A DNA stretch of 64,000 nt from Psychrobacter jeotgali (GTDB lineage: Bacteria > Pseudomonadota > Gammaproteobacteria > Pseudomonadales > Moraxellaceae): positions 1,922,001 to 1,986,000 of the forward strand of contig NZ_CAJHAF010000001.1 in NCBI RefSeq assembly GCF_904846315.1. Reading direction: 5' to 3'. The position numbers and the translations under genes are program-made. Below the pieces are notes generated by a model, which did not search any database, was not told where the DNA came from, and worked only from the letters and a program-made list of their open reading frames with translations. Of the stretch, positions 53,469-64,000 are shown one piece after another (within the stretch, counting starts at the first letter, position 1; each line of letters starts with the position of its first letter).

Positions 53469-56135
53469 ATGACCCAGAAAAATACTACCGCTCGTCTTCT
53501 TCACTTTTTGGTAGGGCTTGTCATTGCTTGCTTAGCTCTGGCCATCATCCTAGCTTTAGCCGTGCCCATTGGGTTCTATGGCATGGCGATGTATTTATCG
53601 CCAACCTTGCCTAGCATTCAAGAGATTAAAACCGCTAATCTAGAAATGCCGCTACAAATTTATAGTCAAGACGATAAGCTTATTGGTCAGTATGGCAATC
53701 GTTTGTCGTTACCAGTTACCTTCGATGAGATTCCTGAAGATCTAACTAATGCTTTTTTGGCAGCAGAAGATTCTTCCTTTTTTCAGCATAGCGGTATTAG
53801 TATTAAAGGACTTGGTCGGGCAGTCACTGAAGCAGTCACTGACGATGAGGGTCAGACCGGCGGTTCAACCATCACCATGCAGGTAGCAAAAAACTACTTT
53901 TTAAGCTCAGAGCGTACTTTAAACCGTAAGCTTACTGAGCTTTTTTTAGCTCGAAAAATGGAAGATGAGCTTAGTAAAGATGAGATTTTGACTTTATATG
54001 TCAATAAAATTTATTTGGGTGAAGGCGCATACGGGATACGTGCAGCAGCCAAAAAATATTATAGTAAATCTTTAGAGAATCTCACTATTGCTGAAATGGC
54101 TATGCTTGCAGGCCTGCCAAAAGCCCCTTCGAAATATAACCCTGTAGCCAATCCTAGTCGTGCCCTTACTCGTCGCAACTGGATTATTGGGCGCATGCAT
54201 GAGCTTGGTTATATCGATGCAGCGCAACAGGATGAAGCTATCAATTCGCCTGTTGGTCTCAACTTGTATCAAGAAAAGCTTGATGTAAATATGCCTTATT
54301 TGGCAGAAATGACTCGTTATGCTTTGGTCAGTCGCTATGGTGAACAAGTGGTTAATGGGGGTTGGCGTGTACGGCTAACGATCGATAGCCAAGCCCAACA
54401 AGATGCAGAAGCTGCGGTACTCAAAGGCTTGATTGCCTATGATCATCGTCACGGTTGGCGCGGTCCCGAAGCAGTTGATGAGCCGGTTGAGAACTTCAGA
54501 CGTTATAGCAGTATGTATCCTGCTAAAGTAACCAAAGTAAACTCTCGTAGCTTTGAGGCAACTATGCCCTCAGGCGAGAATGTAACGGTTAACTGGTCTG
54601 GCATGAGCTGGGCACGTAAGTACATATCCGCCGACCGTTTTGGTCATCTACCAAGTAATGCCTCCCAAGTCGTTAGCGAAAAAGATATTGTGCGTTTAAT
54701 CAAAACTGATAACGGCAATTGGCAGTTAGCGCAGATACCAGATATTCAAGGTAGCTTAGTCTCCTTAAATCCAGATACAGGCGCTGTTAGAGCACTCGTT
54801 GGCGGTTTCGACTTTAATCACAGTAAATTTAATCGTGCTTTACAAGGCTGGCGTCAGCCCGGATCAATTATCAAACCCCTGATATATACTACTGCTCTTG
54901 AAAAAGGCTATCGTCCTGACAGTATTGTCTCAGATCGCCCCATTCAAGTTGGAGATTGGAAGCCAAACAACTCTGATGGTCGTTTTTTGGGGGATATTAC
55001 CTTGCGTCGTGGACTTTATTTGTCGCGCAACTTAGTCTCTATTCGCTTATTACAAGCGATTGGTATCTCTGATTCTCGTGATTTATTAGACCAATTTGGC
55101 CTCGATAAAGAAAAGCTTCCAACCACACTGTCATTAGCTTTAGGTACTGGTCAAGCCACTCCTTTACAGATGGCAACCGCCTATGCAACCTTTGCTAATG
55201 GTGGGCATCGTATTCAGCCTTACTTTATTGAACAAATTTATAATTATGATAATGATTTATTATTTCAAGCCAACCCGCAACAAGCTTGTGCTCTATGTTT
55301 TAACGACCAGCTTGATGAGCTTAATGCGCAACTAATAGCGGATGGTCAGGAAGGCGAAGAAGATAAGGATAGCCCTGACAGCGAACAGCTTACTACCACT
55401 GATGCGACAGAGAGCAGTGAGAGCGAAAAAGATAGCGAGCAGGTAAACTCAACTGTGGATTTGAGCGTTTATGATGCTAGTCCAACAGCGGATCGGCTAA
55501 AAGCTCCCGTAGTGCAATACCTACCTGCTGCTCAAGCACCCCGTATTTTGAAGCCAAGAGTAGCTTACGAGATGGCTGATATCTTACGCGACGTGATACA
55601 ACGGGGTACGGGTGTGCGCGCAAAAGCATTGGGCCGCAATGACGTAGGTGGTAAAACAGGGACCACTAACGAAGCAAAAGATGCTTGGTTTGCAGGATTC
55701 CATCCTACTAATACTACGGTAGTATGGATGGGTTTTGATCAGCCCTCCACTATGGGTCGCCGTGAGTATGGCGGTGTCGCTGCTCTACCGGTTTGGATAG
55801 ACTTTATGCGAGCACAATTGAAAAACACTCCCAATCAATGGGTATCGCTAGACAATCGTTCAAAATCTGAAAAGCAGCGTCAGCGTATTATTGAAATGAC
55901 GGACGCTGGTGTAGTTACCTCTGATGAGGAAAATGGGGCTAATAGCAGCAATACCTCCAAACCTGCTAAACCTAAAGTACAGCAACGTAAAGCACCTGAG
56001 CCTGAACCGTCAGTAGAAAATGATGCTAATGAAAGTGGCAGTAATACTACTAACCGCAATAACGGTGGCAGTAGTACTAGACAAAACCAACTACCATTAA
56101 CCCCTGTAGAACAAATGCCTCCAATGCCAGAATAG
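53469..56135 (+). CDS. mrcA: penicillin-binding protein 1A (bifunctional)
   Basis: 888 residues. N-terminal membrane anchor (about 14-40), then a GT51 transglycosylase domain (AAEDSSFFQHSGISIKG with the catalytic Glu, TGGSTITMQVAKN, ELFLARKMEDELSKDEIL, YLGEGAYGIRAAAKKY), an OB-like linker, and the transpeptidase with SIIK near Ser466, SRN (YLSRNLVSI) and KTGT near Lys729. It polymerises and cross-links peptidoglycan in the periplasm. An acidic insertion of about 65 residues (residues about 614-678) lies between the SRN and KTGT motifs. The tail from about residue 810 is low complexity. Divergent from pilM. Confidence 0.96.
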   Translation: MTQKNTTARLLHFLVGLVIACLALAIILALAVPIGFYGMAMYLSPTLPSIQEIKTANLEMPLQIYSQDDKLIGQYGNRLSLPVTFDEIPEDLTNAFLAAEDSSFFQHSGISIKGLGRAVTEAVTDDEGQTGGSTITMQVAKNYFLSSERTLNRKLTELFLARKMEDELSKDEILTLYVNKIYLGEGAYGIRAAAKKYYSKSLENLTIAEMAMLAGLPKAPSKYNPVANPSRALTRRNWIIGRMHELGYIDAAQQDEAINSPVGLNLYQEKLDVNMPYLAEMTRYALVSRYGEQVVNGGWRVRLTIDSQAQQDAEAAVLKGLIAYDHRHGWRGPEAVDEPVENFRRYSSMYPAKVTKVNSRSFEATMPSGENVTVNWSGMSWARKYISADRFGHLPSNASQVVSEKDIVRLIKTDNGNWQLAQIPDIQGSLVSLNPDTGAVRALVGGFDFNHSKFNRALQGWRQPGSIIKPLIYTTALEKGYRPDSIVSDRPIQVGDWKPNNSDGRFLGDITLRRGLYLSRNLVSIRLLQAIGISDSRDLLDQFGLDKEKLPTTLSLALGTGQATPLQMATAYATFANGGHRIQPYFIEQIYNYDNDLLFQANPQQACALCFNDQLDELNAQLIADGQEGEEDKDSPDSEQLTTTDATESSESEKDSEQVNSTVDLSVYDASPTADRLKAPVVQYLPAAQAPRILKPRVAYEMADILRDVIQRGTGVRAKALGRNDVGGKTGTTNEAKDAWFAGFHPTNTTVVWMGFDQPSTMGRREYGGVAALPVWIDFMRAQLKNTPNQWVSLDNRSKSEKQRQRIIEMTDAGVVTSDEENGANSSNTSKPAKPKVQQRKAPEPEPSVENDANESGSNTTNRNNGGSSTRQNQLPLTPVEQMPPMPE

Positions 56136-56182
56136 TAATGTTTCAATAACTGACTTATTTCATGAATAATTAAATCACTATT

Positions 56183-56218
56183 AAAAAGGCCCGCTCAATG
56201 CTATTGAGCGGGCCTTTT
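56183..56218 (+). terminator. PBP1A gene terminator
   Basis: A 13-16 bp stem (AAAAGGCCCGCTCAAT and ATTGAGCGGGCCTTTT) with a 4-base loop, followed by TTTT within the arm. It is 48 bases after the stop codon. Confidence 0.9.
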
Positions 56219-56311
56219 CACTTCAACCTGTTAGCCTTGCTGCAAACGCTAGACTTCGATTAATAGCTTGAAGAAACTCTAAAAAATTATTTTTCCCTAA
56301 AATTCAGCAAC

Positions 56312-56342
56312 AAAAAAAAGCCAGCAACAAGGCTGGCTTTTT
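56312..56342 (-). terminator. rpoC terminator
   Basis: AAAGCCAGC pairs with GCTGGCTTT through a 6-base loop. Eight A upstream on the plus strand give a T-tract on the minus strand. It lies 29 bases after the rpoC stop, convergent to the PBP1A terminator. Confidence 0.88.
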
Positions 56343-56370
56343 GATTATGATATCAGAATTATTGAGACAA

Positions 56371-59300
56371 TTAGTTGTCTTGATTAAGCTCTTGTGCAAA
56401 CGCTTCATCGAAGCTGGCGAAGTCTTTACTATCCGTACTAGCACCCATATCGAACGCTGCATTAAGATCTTTATCTTGCAACTTCTGCTCAGCTTTCTCT
56501 TTACGAGCTTTATGATACGCAAGACCCGTACCTGCAGGGATTAAGCGACCAACAACCACGTTTTCTTTCAAGCCGCGCAGCTCATCAACTTTACCCGTTA
56601 CCGCTGCTGCTGTTAATACTCGAGTAGTCTCTTGGAAAGAGGCAGCTGAGATAAAGCTTTCAGTGGCCAAGCTGGCTTTTGTGATACCTAGCAATTGACG
56701 CTCATACTGAATTGGGAATTTATCTTCTTCAATCAGCTTAGCATTAAGGGCTTTGATATCAGCATATTCAACTTGATCGCCTTTAAAGTAGTTTGAATCA
56801 CCAGCGTCAGTAACTTCAACTTTGCGCAGCATCTGACGAATAATAACTTCAATATGCTTATCGTTGATTTTTACCCCTTGTAAGCGGTAAACGTCCTGTA
56901 CTTCGTTAACGATATAGTTAGCAAGCGCTGTCTGACCTTTTAGACGCAAAATATCGTGCGGATTCTGCGGTCCATCAGCGATAACTTCACCACGTGCTAC
57001 CGTTTCGTTTTCAAAGACGTTGATTTGACGCCATTTTGGAATCAGCTCTTCATGCACTTCACCATCTTCATTGGTAATGATAAAGCGGTTCTTACCTTTA
57101 GTCTCTTTACCAAAGCTTACTACACCCGTCATCTCAGCCATAATAGCGTGATCTTTCGGACGACGTGCTTCGAATAAGTCAGCAACACGAGGTAGACCAC
57201 CGGTAATATCTTTAGTACCTGAAGTCGCTTGTGGTACACGGCCTAAAATAGAACCAGCCGCTACTTTTTCGCCATCACTAACGCGAATGATAGTCTCAGC
57301 AGGTAAGAAGTAAACCACTTCTTTACCTTCGTCAGTATTCAAGATAATAGCGGGACGTAAGTCTTTTGCTGTACTTGAACGATCACGAGTAGCCAAGATC
57401 TCAAACGAGCTCATACCAGTGGCATCATCGACTTTAACTGTCGCAGTCATACCGTCAGTAATATCACTGAAACGTGCCGTACCGGCGAATTCAGTAATAA
57501 TAGGATGCGTATGCGGATCCCATTTAGCGATAGTCTGGCCGCCTTCAACTTGCTCTTCATTTTTGACCAAAACGCTTGAACCATAAGGTACTTTATAACG
57601 CTCACGCTCACGGCCAAGCTCATCAGTTAGAGCAATTTCAGCTGAACGTGACACAATAACTAAGTGCCCATCGGTATGCTGAACCGTTTTCATATTTTCA
57701 AAATGTGCTTGACCGGCATTACGTACCGAGATGCTGTTATCTACTGAAGCTGAGCTTGCGGCCCCGCCCACGTGGAAAGTACGCATAGTTAACTGAGTGC
57801 CTGGCTCACCGATAGACTGGGCAGCCATAACCCCTACTGACTCACCAATGTTAACTTTGTGACCACGAGCAAGGTCACGACCGTAACACTGTGAACAAAC
57901 ACCATGCGGTACATCACAAGTAATAACCGAGCGCACCCAGATATCATCAATAGCGTTTTCGTCAAGAATATCAACCCAGTGCTCATCGATCAGCGTACCT
58001 GCTGGAATCAGAACCTTATCGGCATCATCATTGTAGGTCACGTCACGTGCGGTTACTCGACCAAGAACCAGCTCACCGAGTTTTTCGATGATCTCGCCAC
58101 CTTGGATATGCGGCGTCATGAGTAAACCTTCTTCAGTACCACAGTCTTCACTAGTGATAACTAAATCTTGCGCTACGTCGACCAATCGACGAGTCAGATA
58201 ACCAGAGTTAGCGGTTTTCAATGCCGTATCTGCCAGACCTTTACGTGCACCGTGAGTAGAAATAAAGTACTGCAGTACAGTTAGACCTTCACGGAAGTTG
58301 GCTTTAATCGGGGTCTCAATAATTGAGCCATCCGGTTTTGCCATCAAACCACGCATACCTGCCAACTGACGAATCTGTGCGGCACTACCACGAGCACCTG
58401 AATCGGACATGATAAAGATCGAGTTAAACGACTTCTGCTCTTCTTCTTCACCTTGCGCATTGATTACTTTGTCAGTAGCTAAGTTGTCCATCATCGCTTT
58501 GGCGACTTTATCATTGGTACGCGACCAGATGTCGACCACTTTGTTATAACGCTCACCAGCAGTAACAAAACCTTGCTCGAACTGGTCTTCAATTTCACGC
58601 ACTTCAGCTTCTGCTACGCCAATAATTTGCTTTTTGCTTGGCGGAATAACCATATCATCGATACCGATAGATACCCCTGATAAGGTCGCTTGAGCGAATC
58701 CTAAGTACATCAATTGGTCAGCGAACATTACGCTGTCTTTAACACCCATCTTACGGTAGCAAGAGTTGATTAAACGTGAGATGTTTTTCTTAGTCATCTC
58801 TTGATTGCACTCATCAAACGCCATACCTTTAGGCATGATGTTCCAGATAAGTAAACGACCAGCAACCGTATCTTTTAGACTGGTTGTTTTAGTTCGATTA
58901 CCTTCTTCATCAATGTGTGTTTCTGTCACACGAACTTTGATTCTAGCGTTCACATGCAAATCGTTTGAACCAATAGCGCGTAATGCTTCATTGACGGTAG
59001 CAAAGATCATGCCCTCGCCTTTAGCATTCACTGATGAGCGACTAATATAATACAGGCCTAAGACCACATCTTGTGACGGTACGATAATCGGATCACCGTT
59101 AGCGGGCGATAAGATGTTGTTGGTTGACATCATTAAAGCGCGCGACTCAAGCTGTGCTTCTAAGGTCAATGGCACGTGTACCGCCATTTGGTCACCATCA
59201 AAGTCAGCGTTAAATGCGGTACAAACCAGAGGGTGCAGCTGAATCGCCTTACCTTCAATAAGTACTGGCTCAAACGCTTGTAGACCCAAACGGTGCAAAG

Positions 59301-60588
59301 TCGGCGCACGGTTTAGTAGTACTGGGTGCTCACGAATAACCATCGCTAGCATATCCCACACTTGCGGCTCTTCACGCTCAACCATCTTTTTGGCAGCTTT
59401 GATGGTGGTAGCCATACCGTGTGACAGCAGTTTTGAATAAGTGAATGGCTTGAATAGTTCAAGCGCCATTTTCTTCGGCAAACCGCACTGATGCAAACGC
59501 AGTGTTGGACCAACCACAATAACCGAACGACCTGAATAGTCGACACGCTTACCTAGTAAGTTCTGACGGAAACGACCTTGCTTACCTTTGATCATGTCTG
59601 CCAAAGATTTGAGAGGACGCTTATTACTACCGGTAATCGCACGACCACGGCGGCCATTATCAAGCAGGGCATCAACTGATTCTTGTAGCATACGTTTTTC
59701 GTTACGCACAATGATATCAGGGGCGCTGAGCTCAAGCAGACGCTTTAGACGGTTATTACGGTTAATAACGCGGCGGTACAAATCGTTTAGATCTGAAGTC
59801 GCAAAACGGCCGCCTTCTAGAGGTACTAGTGGACGCAAGTCTGGTGGCAATACTGGCAAAATGGTCATCACCATCCACTCAGGCTTATTATTAGAATCAC
59901 GGAAAGCTTCTAATAATTTAAGACGCTTAGACATCTTTTTAAGCTTGGTTTCAGAACCCGTTTGCGGAATCGCTTCACGTAACTCGTCAATCTCGATATC
60001 TAAATCGATATCTTTTAACAAGTCTTGAACCGCTTCAGCACCCATTTTGGCGACGAATTCATCACCGAACTCTTCAAGCGCACGATAATAATCTTCATCG
60101 TCCAGCAATTGATACTTCTCTAAGCTGGTTAGACCTGGCTCAGTAACGATATAGCTCTCAAAATAAAGGACACGCTCAATGTCACGCAAGGTCATATCGA
60201 GTAGCAAACCGATACGGCTTGGTAATGATTTTAAGAACCAAATATGAGCAACAGGACTGGCAAGATCGATATGACCCATACGGTCACGGCGAACTTTAGC
60301 GGTAGTGACTTCAACGCCACACTTCTCACAAATAACGCCTTGGAATTTACGACGCTTATATTTACCACATAGACATTCAAAGTCTTTTACCGGGCCAAAG
60401 ATTTTGGCACAGAATAGACCATCACGCTCAGGCTTAAAAGTACGGTAGTTAATCGTTTCAGGTTTTTTAACTTCACCGTGTGACCATGATTTAATCACAT
60501 CAGGTGAGGCAAGGGTAATCTGGATACTATCAAATTCCTGATTACCACTTGCGGTAGGGCTTTGCATGATATCGAGTAAATCTTTCAA
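56371..60588 (-). CDS. rpoC: RNA polymerase beta' subunit
   Basis: 1405 residues. It starts with TTG, fixed by GGAGAAGCAAC immediately before. The zinc ribbon near residues 70-90 has [20 protein letters not shown], and the catalytic loop NADFDGDQM near residue 460 carries the three Asp for Mg2+. Bridge helix and trigger loop regions are present: [21 protein letters not shown]. The C-terminal zinc-binding Cys set ([13 protein letters not shown]) is intact. Length agrees with E. coli RpoC (1407). rpoB lies 147 bases upstream on the same strand, with a weak hairpin between. Confidence 0.98.
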   Translation of the reverse strand: MKDLLDIMQSPTASGNQEFDSIQITLASPDVIKSWSHGEVKKPETINYRTFKPERDGLFCAKIFGPVKDFECLCGKYKRRKFQGVICEKCGVEVTTAKVRRDRMGHIDLASPVAHIWFLKSLPSRIGLLLDMTLRDIERVLYFESYIVTEPGLTSLEKYQLLDDEDYYRALEEFGDEFVAKMGAEAVQDLLKDIDLDIEIDELREAIPQTGSETKLKKMSKRLKLLEAFRDSNNKPEWMVMTILPVLPPDLRPLVPLEGGRFATSDLNDLYRRVINRNNRLKRLLELSAPDIIVRNEKRMLQESVDALLDNGRRGRAITGSNKRPLKSLADMIKGKQGRFRQNLLGKRVDYSGRSVIVVGPTLRLHQCGLPKKMALELFKPFTYSKLLSHGMATTIKAAKKMVEREEPQVWDMLAMVIREHPVLLNRAPTLHRLGLQAFEPVLIEGKAIQLHPLVCTAFNADFDGDQMAVHVPLTLEAQLESRALMMSTNNILSPANGDPIIVPSQDVVLGLYYISRSSVNAKGEGMIFATVNEALRAIGSNDLHVNARIKVRVTETHIDEEGNRTKTTSLKDTVAGRLLIWNIMPKGMAFDECNQEMTKKNISRLINSCYRKMGVKDSVMFADQLMYLGFAQATLSGVSIGIDDMVIPPSKKQIIGVAEAEVREIEDQFEQGFVTAGERYNKVVDIWSRTNDKVAKAMMDNLATDKVINAQGEEEEQKSFNSIFIMSDSGARGSAAQIRQLAGMRGLMAKPDGSIIETPIKANFREGLTVLQYFISTHGARKGLADTALKTANSGYLTRRLVDVAQDLVITSEDCGTEEGLLMTPHIQGGEIIEKLGELVLGRVTARDVTYNDDADKVLIPAGTLIDEHWVDILDENAIDDIWVRSVITCDVPHGVCSQCYGRDLARGHKVNIGESVGVMAAQSIGEPGTQLTMRTFHVGGAASSASVDNSISVRNAGQAHFENMKTVQHTDGHLVIVSRSAEIALTDELGRERERYKVPYGSSVLVKNEEQVEGGQTIAKWDPHTHPIITEFAGTARFSDITDGMTATVKVDDATGMSSFEILATRDRSSTAKDLRPAIILNTDEGKEVVYFLPAETIIRVSDGEKVAAGSILGRVPQATSGTKDITGGLPRVADLFEARRPKDHAIMAEMTGVVSFGKETKGKNRFIITNEDGEVHEELIPKWRQINVFENETVARGEVIADGPQNPHDILRLKGQTALANYIVNEVQDVYRLQGVKINDKHIEVIIRQMLRKVEVTDAGDSNYFKGDQVEYADIKALNAKLIEEDKFPIQYERQLLGITKASLATESFISAASFQETTRVLTAAAVTGKVDELRGLKENVVVGRLIPAGTGLAYHKARKEKAEQKLQDKDLNAAFDMGASTDSKDFASFDEAFAQELNQDN

Positions 60589-60684
60589 GTTGCTTCTCCG
60601 TTATCTTTATAATCATCTGATAGCGTATTACTGACGCAAATAAGATGAATGAAGGCAATGAATAGGGTTGAGATAAAAGGTTAA

Positions 60685-60713
60685 TAGCAGCCCCAACCTA
60701 GCTGGTTGCTGCT
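60685..60713 (-). other. weak hairpin in the rpoB-rpoC intercistronic gap
   Basis: AGCAGC...AACC can pair with GGTT...GCTGCT, leaving an unpaired CCC bulge. The T-run after it on the minus strand is lacking. It may be an mRNA processing or pausing site in the rpoBC message, or chance. Confidence 0.35.
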
Positions 60714-60735
60714 TTTAACCTTACTTAGAGCTAGC

Positions 60736-63700
60736 CTAGTTGCTTTGCTTTAACTCAATATTAATACCCAATGATTTGATTTCTTTGGTCAGTACGTTAA
60801 ATGATTCAGGCATACCTGGATCCATGTACTGCTCACCATCGACGATGTTTTTATACATACGAGTACGGCCTTCAACGTCATCCGATTTCACCGTCAACAT
60901 CTCTTGCAAGGTGTAAGTCGCACCGTAAGCTTCTAGTGCCCACACTTCCATCTCACCGAAGCGCTGACCACCGAACTGAGCTTTACCACCAAGTGGCTGC
61001 TGAGTAACCAGTGAATAAGAACCGGTAGAACGCGCATGCATTTTGTCATCAACCAAGTGGTTAAGCTTCAGCATATACATGTAACCTACCGTCACTTTAC
61101 GGTCAAACTTCTGACCGGTACGACCGTCATACAAGGTTTGCTGACCATCACGTGCTAGACCTGCAAGCTCTAACAGATCTTTGACTTGGTGCTCATGCGC
61201 TCCGTCAAATACTGCCGTACCCATAGGTACACCGCCACGCAGGTTATTAGCTAAGGCCATGATATCGTCGTCTGACAAGCTATCAAGGTCAACGCTCTCG
61301 CCGCCCACTTGGTTGTAAATTTTATCTAAGAAATCACGCAAGTCTTTCATCGCCGCTTGCGCTTTTAGCATCTCATCAATCTTATCACCCAAGCCTTTTG
61401 CTGCCATACCCAAATGGGTCTCTAGCACCTGACCGATGTTCATACGTGATGGAACACCTAGTGGGTTCAAAATGATGTCAACGGTATTACCATTTTCGTC
61501 ATAAGGCATGTCTTCAACCGGCATAATGCGCGACACCACCCCTTTGTTACCATGACGACCCGCCATCTTATCACCGGGCTGGATACGACGTTTAACCGCT
61601 AGATATACCTTAACGATTTTTTGTACGCCGTGCTGTAGATCATCACCAGCCGTTAGCTTGCGTTTTTTCTCAGCAAACTTACTATCGATATCTTTTTGCT
61701 TGTCGACTAAATAGTCAGCGATCTGCGTTAGACGCTCAGAGATCTCTTCTTCAACCGGCTGAATATCAAGCAAGGTCTCAAGGGTCATATCTTTCATATC
61801 AGCAGCAGCCATAACCGTACCAGCTTTTAGACCGGCACCGCCACTAACTTTTTGACCGTCAAGTAGCGTACTAATACGTCCACGAGCGGCCTCTTCAAAG
61901 ATACGGAGCTCTTCTTTTAAATCTTTACGGTAGCTATCGAGCTGCGACTTTTCAATCGCACGTGCTCGCGCGTCTTTTTCTACGCCATCACGGGTAAAGA
62001 CTTGCACGTCAATAACCGTGCCTTTGCTTGATGTAGGTACACGTAATGAGGTGTCTTTTACATCAGCAGCTTTTTCACCAAAGATGGCCCGCAGTAGTTT
62101 CTCTTCTGGCGTTAGTTGGGTTTCACCTTTTGGCGTAACTTTACCCACTAAAATATCACCAGCGTCTACTTCGGCACCGATATAAACAATACCGGCTTCA
62201 TCGAGACTAGATAGCGCTGCCTCACCGACGTTTGGAATATCAGCAGTGATCTCTTCTGTACCCAGCTTGGTATCACGGGCCACACAAGTTAGCTCTTGAA
62301 TATGAATAGTAGTAAAGCGATCTTCTTTCACTACTTTTTCAGACAGCAAGATGGAGTCTTCAAAGTTATAACCATTCCAAGGCATAAAGGCGATGCGGAT
62401 GTTCTGACCCAAAGCCAGCTCACCTAAATCCGTTGAAGGACCGTCAGCTAAGATATCACCTGAAGCGATAGCATCACCTTGGTTAACGATGATACGCTGG
62501 TTAATACAAGTGTTTTGGTTTGAACGGGTGTATTTGATCAAGTTATAGATATCAATACCCGCTTCACCAGCGGTCATCTCATCTTCATTTACTCGCACCA
62601 CAATACGAGACGCATCAACGTCTTCGATCACACCGCCACGCTTGGCAATCACACAAACACCAGAGTCACGAGCTACGTGACGCTCCATACCCGTACCCAC
62701 TAACGGCTTATCAGCACGTAGGGTTGGCACTGCCTGACGCTGCATGTTCGAGCCCATAAGCGCTCGGTTAGCATCATCATGCTCTAGGAATGGAATCAGA
62801 CCCGCTGCTACCGAAACTACCTGACTTGGTGATACATCCATATGCGTCACTTTGTCAGCGGGCATCCGTACAAACTCACCATAGCTACGCACACTGATCA
62901 TCTCTTCACTGAGCTCACCTTTATCATTCATTGGTGAATCAGCCTGTGCAATAACAGTACCGACTTCTTCAATCGCTGATAAGTACTCAATCTCATCAGT
63001 AACCTTACCATCAACCACACGGCGATAAGGAGTCTCGAGGAAACCAAAACTATTGGTCTTAGCAAAAGTTGCTAACGAGTTAATCAAACCAATGTTCGGA
63101 CCTTCAGGCGTTTCAATAGGGCAAACCCGGCCGTAATGAGTATCATGGACGTCACGTACTTCAAAACCTGCACGCTCACGAGTCAAACCACCAGGCCCTA
63201 ACGCAGATACACGGCGTTTATGGGTAACTTCAGACAACGGGTTGTTCTGATCCATAAACTGCGATAATTGGCTTGAGCCAAAGAATTCTTTTACCGCCGC
63301 CGCTACTGGCTTAGAGTTAATCAAATCCTGTGGCGACAAGTTATCAGATTCAGCTGACGATAAGCGCTCTTTTACCGCACGCTCAACACGGACTAAACCA
63401 ACACGGAATTGGTTTTCAGCCATCTCACCTACTGAGCGAATACGGCGGTTACCTAAATGGTCAATATCATCGACTTCACCGCGGCCGTTACGAATCTCGA
63501 TCAACTCTTTGAGCACATTAACAATATCATCATTAGTTAATACACTACGTTCGCGCTGAACATCTGGATCATCAGTATTCTCGAAATCCAGACCCAAACG
63601 ACGGTTGAACTTCATACGACCAACGTTAGACAAATCATAACGATCAGCGTTAAAGAACATACTGTCGAATAACTTCTCAGCAGTCTCGACCGTTGGTGGC

Positions 63701-64000
63701 TCACCTGGACGCATGACTTTGTAGATTTCAATCAATGCTTCTTCACGACTTGAAGTACTATCAGCACGTAGAGTATCGGCAATATAAGTCCCTTGATCGA
63801 TATCATTAGTGAATAAAATAGTGAACTCTTTTATTGAATCACTCGCTTCAAAAGCACTTAACTTAACCAATAATTCATGATCAATCAAAGTGTTAGCATG
63901 AGCGATAACTTCATCACCTACTACAATATCTTCTGCTAAAATACGCTCGTATAGATACTCATCAGGCACCGCAATACGAGTCATACCCGCTTCTTCGATT
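60736..64000 (-). CDS. rpoB: RNA polymerase beta subunit (partial, 5' end outside window)
   Basis: The frame is open through the right edge; at least 1087 codons are present of about 1360. Residues preceding the internal ATG at 63984 (IEEAG) are in frame, so that ATG is not the start. Hallmarks: [47 protein letters not shown], the rifampicin region [30 protein letters not shown], and the C-terminal [18 protein letters not shown]. The rifampicin region has no resistance-type change at the Asp, His and Ser positions. It forms the beta half of the catalytic cleft with RpoC. Confidence 0.98.
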   Translation of the reverse strand, partial: IEEAGMTRIAVPDEYLYERILAEDIVVGDEVIAHANTLIDHELLVKLSAFEASDSIKEFTILFTNDIDQGTYIADTLRADSTSSREEALIEIYKVMRPGEPPTVETAEKLFDSMFFNADRYDLSNVGRMKFNRRLGLDFENTDDPDVQRERSVLTNDDIVNVLKELIEIRNGRGEVDDIDHLGNRRIRSVGEMAENQFRVGLVRVERAVKERLSSAESDNLSPQDLINSKPVAAAVKEFFGSSQLSQFMDQNNPLSEVTHKRRVSALGPGGLTRERAGFEVRDVHDTHYGRVCPIETPEGPNIGLINSLATFAKTNSFGFLETPYRRVVDGKVTDEIEYLSAIEEVGTVIAQADSPMNDKGELSEEMISVRSYGEFVRMPADKVTHMDVSPSQVVSVAAGLIPFLEHDDANRALMGSNMQRQAVPTLRADKPLVGTGMERHVARDSGVCVIAKRGGVIEDVDASRIVVRVNEDEMTAGEAGIDIYNLIKYTRSNQNTCINQRIIVNQGDAIASGDILADGPSTDLGELALGQNIRIAFMPWNGYNFEDSILLSEKVVKEDRFTTIHIQELTCVARDTKLGTEEITADIPNVGEAALSSLDEAGIVYIGAEVDAGDILVGKVTPKGETQLTPEEKLLRAIFGEKAADVKDTSLRVPTSSKGTVIDVQVFTRDGVEKDARARAIEKSQLDSYRKDLKEELRIFEEAARGRISTLLDGQKVSGGAGLKAGTVMAAADMKDMTLETLLDIQPVEEEISERLTQIADYLVDKQKDIDSKFAEKKRKLTAGDDLQHGVQKIVKVYLAVKRRIQPGDKMAGRHGNKGVVSRIMPVEDMPYDENGNTVDIILNPLGVPSRMNIGQVLETHLGMAAKGLGDKIDEMLKAQAAMKDLRDFLDKIYNQVGGESVDLDSLSDDDIMALANNLRGGVPMGTAVFDGAHEHQVKDLLELAGLARDGQQTLYDGRTGQKFDRKVTVGYMYMLKLNHLVDDKMHARSTGSYSLVTQQPLGGKAQFGGQRFGEMEVWALEAYGATYTLQEMLTVKSDDVEGRTRMYKNIVDGEQYMDPGMPESFNVLTKEIKSLGINIELKQSN

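Noticed and set aside
59588-60028. 146-codon plus-strand ORF inside rpoC
   Set aside because: Antisense to conserved rpoC sequence; a frame shadow.
1-64000. CRISPR arrays, tRNA, rRNA or prophage genes
   Set aside because: I looked through intergenic regions for regular spaced repeats, tRNA-like cloverleaf ends and phage-type genes and found none.

Overview
The window looks like chromosomal DNA of a gammaproteobacterium of the Moraxellaceae, most probably Psychrobacter. This rests on gene content and order (ponA facing pilMNOPQ-aroK-aroB-SPOR gene; rpoB-rpoC; valS; serB next to an Smp/AhpA-type gene), on how closely the proteins resemble Acinetobacter/Psychrobacter versions as I know them, and on moderate GC with AT-rich intergenic DNA. 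I could not run a search, so genus is an inference. Both ends are cut inside genes: an M16 metallopeptidase (left, minus strand) and rpoB (right, minus strand).

Layout. 1-7.9 kb: PreP-like peptidase, two tandem universal stress proteins, a LysR regulator facing a YeiH-type exporter, a cold-shock protein with a long leader, a YbaN-like membrane protein and a lipoprotein. 8-13 kb: an accessory stretch with an orphan TerF-like VWA protein, an AT-rich pair (two-TM protein with a GAF-like domain plus a 61-residue protein), an unrecognised 330-residue membrane protein and a VapBC-type toxin-antitoxin pair. The part next to valS is bracketed by decayed direct copies of the valS 3' end. 13-29 kb: housekeeping and small membrane proteins (valS, FNT channel, two YbjQ proteins, UPF0149, Smp-like, serB, DUF368 lipid-carrier translocase, SCP2 protein, bioB, hemJ, a secreted Cys/His protein). 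29-44 kb: rph, two tandem fadD paralogues, parC, two hemerythrin-like paralogues flanking a HAD phosphatase, an AbgT transporter, an orphan PotD-type binding lipoprotein and an FUSC protein. 44-56 kb: the SPOR-aroB-aroK-pilQPONM block divergent from the PBP1A gene. 56-64 kb: rpoC and partial rpoB.

How the genes work together. pilMNOP form the inner-membrane alignment platform and PilQ the outer-membrane secretin of the type IV pilus. aroK/aroB supply shikimate for aromatic amino acids, and the linked SPOR protein and PBP1A act on peptidoglycan. DUF368 and PBP1A both belong to the undecaprenyl-phosphate/peptidoglycan economy. The two FadD enzymes activate fatty acids.

The least ordinary signals are: (i) the triple, decaying valS 3'-end repeats around a small island; (ii) the AT-rich two-TM/GAF plus small-protein operon, closed by its own terminator; (iii) a palindromic repeat of about 80 bp found three times, each just after a stop codon; (iv) seven 14-17 bp tandem duplications confined to intergenic DNA. 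I saw no rRNA, tRNA, CRISPR array or intact insertion sequence.
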